Source: Jannaschia sp. W003 (GTDB lineage Bacteria; Pseudomonadota; Alphaproteobacteria; Rhodobacterales; Rhodobacteraceae). Taken from it: 64,000 nt of DNA. The stretch lies in assembly GCF_025144335.1 (NCBI RefSeq), contig NZ_CP083539.1, positions 1,241,501 through 1,305,500 of the forward strand, read 5' to 3'. A model generated the notes under the pieces. That model did not search any database. It was not told where the DNA came from and saw nothing but the letters and a program-made list of their open reading frames with translations. Shown piece after piece: positions 61,661-64,000 of this stretch (within the stretch, counting starts at the first letter, position 1; every line of letters starts with the position of its first letter). Made by a program: the position numbers and the translations under genes.

Positions 61661-62622
61661 CGCCGCGCCGCCCGCTCGTCGCTCCACATCTGCCAGAGGA
61701 AGTAGGTGATGAAGACGAGCATCAGCATGAAGAGGACGACCGCGATGGCCGAGCCGTAGCCCATGCGGAAGCCGAACTCGGAGAGGGCCTCCTCGAACAT
61801 GTAGAAGCTGAGGACCCTCGTGGAGCCGAAGGGGCCGCCGTTGGTCATCACGGCGATGAAGTCGAAGGACCGCAGCGCGCCGATGATGGTGACCACGAAG
61901 GCGATGAAGGTGGCGGGGCGCAGCTGCGGCAGGATCACGTACCAGAGCATCTTCCAGCCTTTGGCCCCATCTAGGCGCGCGGCCTCGACCTGCTCGGGGT
62001 CCACGGCGTTCAGGCCCGTGAGGTAGAGGATCATGCAGTAGGCGGTCTGGGGCCACAGGCCCGCGGCGATGATGCCGTAGGTGGCGAGATCGGGATCGCC
62101 CAGGATGTTGACGGGGCCGGCGCCGAATACTGCGAGGATCGCGTTCAGGAGGCCCTCGCGCGGCAGGTAGAACCACGAGAACACGAGGCCCACCACGACC
62201 TGGGAGAGCACGAAGGGGAAGAAGAACAGCGACTTGTAGACCCGGATGCCCGCCACGGTCTGGTTGAGGAAGAGCGCGATGAAGAGGCCTGCGGGGATGG
62301 CGAGGAGGTAGAGCACCAGCCAGCGGACGTTGTTCCAGAACGAGGTCTCGAACTTGCGGTCGCCGCCCAGCAGGCGCTCGTAGTTGGCCAGCCCGACGTA
62401 CTCGCCGGTCTCCGACAGGTCGCCGAGGCCGTTCCACTCGTAAAGCGAGATCTGGAACGACTGGAAGATCGGGATAATGACGTAGACCGCGAAGAACAGG
62501 AGGCCCGGCAAGAGGAACAGCCACGGCGTCACCGCGATCTCGTTGCGCCGGTACCAGCCGCGGCGGGGGCCGCCGCCGAGGGGCGGGTGGCGGTCGGGGA
62601 CGGCGGGGGCGACGTTGGTCAT
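61657..62622 (-). CDS. Carbohydrate ABC transporter permease (MalF-type)
   Basis: A 321-residue permease with about six membrane helices. The first is at about residues 30-55 (VTPWLFLLPGLLFFAVYVII), following a Pro/Arg-rich cytoplasmic N-terminus. The EAA loop reads EAARLDGAKGWKMLWYVILP. I choose ATG 62622, preceded by GGAGG; an in-frame GTG at 62655 would extend into a weakly coding stretch. It pairs with the MalG-type permease to form the transmembrane part of the importer. Confidence 0.9.
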   Translation of the reverse strand: MTNVAPAVPDRHPPLGGGPRRGWYRRNEIAVTPWLFLLPGLLFFAVYVIIPIFQSFQISLYEWNGLGDLSETGEYVGLANYERLLGGDRKFETSFWNNVRWLVLYLLAIPAGLFIALFLNQTVAGIRVYKSLFFFPFVLSQVVVGLVFSWFYLPREGLLNAILAVFGAGPVNILGDPDLATYGIIAAGLWPQTAYCMILYLTGLNAVDPEQVEAARLDGAKGWKMLWYVILPQLRPATFIAFVVTIIGALRSFDFIAVMTNGGPFGSTRVLSFYMFEEALSEFGFRMGYGSAIAVVLFMLMLVFITYFLWQMWSDERAARR

Positions 62623-62693
62623 GGGGGGGCCTCCGGGCCGGCGGGTGCGGCGCACGGGGAAGGCGGGGGCCTTGCCGGTGGGCCGGGGGTGGC

Positions 62694-62722
62694 GGACCCC
62701 GCCGCGCGGGGCGGCGGGGTCC
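62694..62722 (-). promoter_or_regulatory. Strong intercistronic hairpin between binding-protein and permease genes
   Basis: A perfect 12-base stem, GGACCCCGCCGC paired with GCGGCGGGGTCC around a 5-base loop, lies 17 bases past the binding-protein stop. Such hairpins between malE-like and malF-like genes stabilise the upstream mRNA and lower the downstream product, and I expect the same here. Confidence 0.7.
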
Positions 62723-62739
62723 GGGTCGTCAGACGGTCT

Positions 62740-63996
62740 TCATTCGTAGATGCGCTGGCGGGCCTCCTCGAGGCGCGCGATGATGTCCTCGAGGTTGTCG
62801 GGGAACACCATGAACTCCTGCAGGCCTTCCATGCCCACGGAGGCCATCTCGGCCGGGAAGTCGCGGTCGAAGAACTGCGCGACGCCGCCGGTGGCGTTGT
62901 TCTGCAGCATCTCGAAGCCCTGCTCCAGGAACTCGTCGGCATCCACCGAGGACTTGGCGTTGACGGGAAGCTGCCCGAGCTTCTCGCCCGAGTTAATGTC
63001 GGTCTGGACATCGGGCGAGACCACGTACTTCAGGAAGGCCTTGGCCGCGTCCATGTTCTGGGCGCCCGCCGCGATGTGGAACGTGTCGGTGGGGGCGTCC
63101 TCGCCCATCTCGACGTCCGGGTTGATGGCCGGGAACTGGTAGAAGTCGATCTGCTCGTCCGTGAGGCCTGCGTCACGCATCGGCGCCACCGCGAAGTTGC
63201 CGATCAGGTAGGCCGTGGCCTCGCCGTCGGTGAAGAACTTCAGCGCCTCCTGCCAGCTGTAGGACTGATGGTCGTCGATGAAGGCGCCCATGTCGATCAG
63301 CTCGCGCCAGTTGGCGAAGGTCTGGGCCACGCCCTCGTCGGTCCACGGGATCTCGCCGTTGGCGAGCCGCATGTGGTAGTCGAAGCCGTTGGTGCGCATG
63401 TTGAGGTAGTCGAACCAGCCACCGGCGGTCCAAAGGAACTTGGTGCCAATGGCGTAGCACTTCTTGCCGGCGTCGAGGATCTTCTGGCAGTTGGCCTTCT
63501 CCTCCTCGAAGGTCGCCGGCTCCTCGAGGCCCAGCTCGTCGAAGATGTCCTCGCGGTAGTAGATGCCCCACTGGTAGTAGGTGTAGGGCACGCCCCACTG
63601 CTTGTCGTCGATGGTCATCGCGCCCTTCACGGCCTGCAGGTCCTGCAGCTCCTCCTCCTGCCAGAGGTCGGAGACGTCGGCGAAGAGGCCGGCCTCGACG
63701 TAAGGCCCCATGCGGTTGGCGGCGTACCAGTTCACCACGTCGGGCGGGTTGGCGCTGAGCGTGTTGCGGATCTGGGTCTTCCACGCCTCGCGGTCGACCA
63801 CCTCCAGCTCGACCGTGAGGTCGGGATGCATCTCGTCGAAGCCGGAGGCCAGCTCCTCCATCACCGCGCGGGGCGCGGGGTTCGACATGTCCGAGACAAT
63901 GCGCAGCGTGCCCGACAGCGCGGGCGCGTGGGCGTCGGCATGGGCGGCGCCGGCCAGCGCGGTGGTGGCGGCGAGCGCCGTGAGAATGGAACGCAT
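62740..63996 (-). CDS. Sugar ABC transporter substrate-binding protein
   Basis: A 418-residue periplasmic binding protein (CUT1 type, Pfam SBP_bac_1). It has a Sec signal peptide with the cut near residue 20-22 (LAGAAHADAHA). The two lobes show VDREAWKTQIRNTLSANPPD, YYQWGIYYREDIFDELGL and AVSPDVQTDINSG-like hinge stretches typical of sugar-binding proteins such as those for alpha-galactosides and maltose. The start lies four bases from the window edge, with CTCC-complement GGAG visible upstream. It is the first gene of the galactoside operon. The substrate is inferred from the enzymes that follow. Confidence 0.92.
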   Translation of the reverse strand: MRSILTALAATTALAGAAHADAHAPALSGTLRIVSDMSNPAPRAVMEELASGFDEMHPDLTVELEVVDREAWKTQIRNTLSANPPDVVNWYAANRMGPYVEAGLFADVSDLWQEEELQDLQAVKGAMTIDDKQWGVPYTYYQWGIYYREDIFDELGLEEPATFEEEKANCQKILDAGKKCYAIGTKFLWTAGGWFDYLNMRTNGFDYHMRLANGEIPWTDEGVAQTFANWRELIDMGAFIDDHQSYSWQEALKFFTDGEATAYLIGNFAVAPMRDAGLTDEQIDFYQFPAINPDVEMGEDAPTDTFHIAAGAQNMDAAKAFLKYVVSPDVQTDINSGEKLGQLPVNAKSSVDADEFLEQGFEMLQNNATGGVAQFFDRDFPAEMASVGMEGLQEFMVFPDNLEDIIARLEEARQRIYE

Positions 63997-64000
63997 GGAG

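Overview
This window is a chromosomal segment of a very GC-rich alphaproteobacterium, most likely a member of the Rhodobacteraceae (Roseobacter/Rhodobacter lineage). The pointers are gcrA, a phosphatidylcholine synthase, the ftsE-ftsX-plsC block, the fsa-DUF484-xerC block, a TIGR02302/DUF4175 protein next to lysA, and glcDEF. The intergenic short repeats also look like those of that family. I see no prophage, insertion sequence, CRISPR array or rRNA operon. One tRNA gene is present.

Layout. 1-6.8 kb: rimO (cut by the window edge), an AsmA-like protein, the phosphatidylethanolamine pair psd-pssA, a divergent MurA paralogue and gcrA. 6.9-11.6 kb: an ABC-2 permease translationally coupled to a secreted serine hydrolase, argD-argF, and a cytochrome P460-like protein. 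11.7-14.9 kb: phosphatidylcholine synthase, an HNH nuclease with an internal start site, and small membrane proteins. 14.9-19.1 kb: glycolate oxidase glcDEF. 19.2-21.1 kb: a trypsin-like protease and a two-repeat protein of unknown function. 21.1-28.7 kb: plsC-ftsX-ftsE, a zinc-ribbon membrane protein, a TIGR02302 protein and lysA. 29.0-34.1 kb: threonine aldolase, a YcgN-like protein, ribF, tRNA-Gly, an ABC exporter, and a MerF/GDCCVxC pair. 34.2-43.2 kb: acyl-CoA synthetase, pcaB, a histidine kinase, pcaD, a zinc alcohol dehydrogenase, an enolase-superfamily enzyme, a rhodanese and an SDR. 43.5-53.2 kb: xerC-DUF484-fsa, a LysE exporter, priA, an exported intradiol dioxygenase, hisC-tyrC and an extensin-like protein.

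53.2-64.0 kb is one minus-strand operon for galactosides. A binding protein and two permeases import the sugar. GH36 alpha-galactosidase and GH42 beta-galactosidase release galactose. A galactose-dehydrogenase-like SDR, an SMP-30 lactonase, DgoK and DgoA then form an oxidative (De Ley-Doudoroff) route to pyruvate and glyceraldehyde 3-phosphate. The galactonate dehydratase, the transporter ATPase and any regulator are not in the cluster as visible; the last two could lie beyond base 64000.

The gene spacers carry three families of short palindromic repeats, described under findings. The least ordinary items are the two-repeat protein at 20.1-21.1 kb with an operator-like palindrome upstream, the HNH gene with an internal Shine-Dalgarno site, the MurA paralogue with altered active-site residues, the SDR lacking its catalytic lysine, and the paired palindromic repeats. 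I found no clear multi-gene system that looks wholly undescribed.
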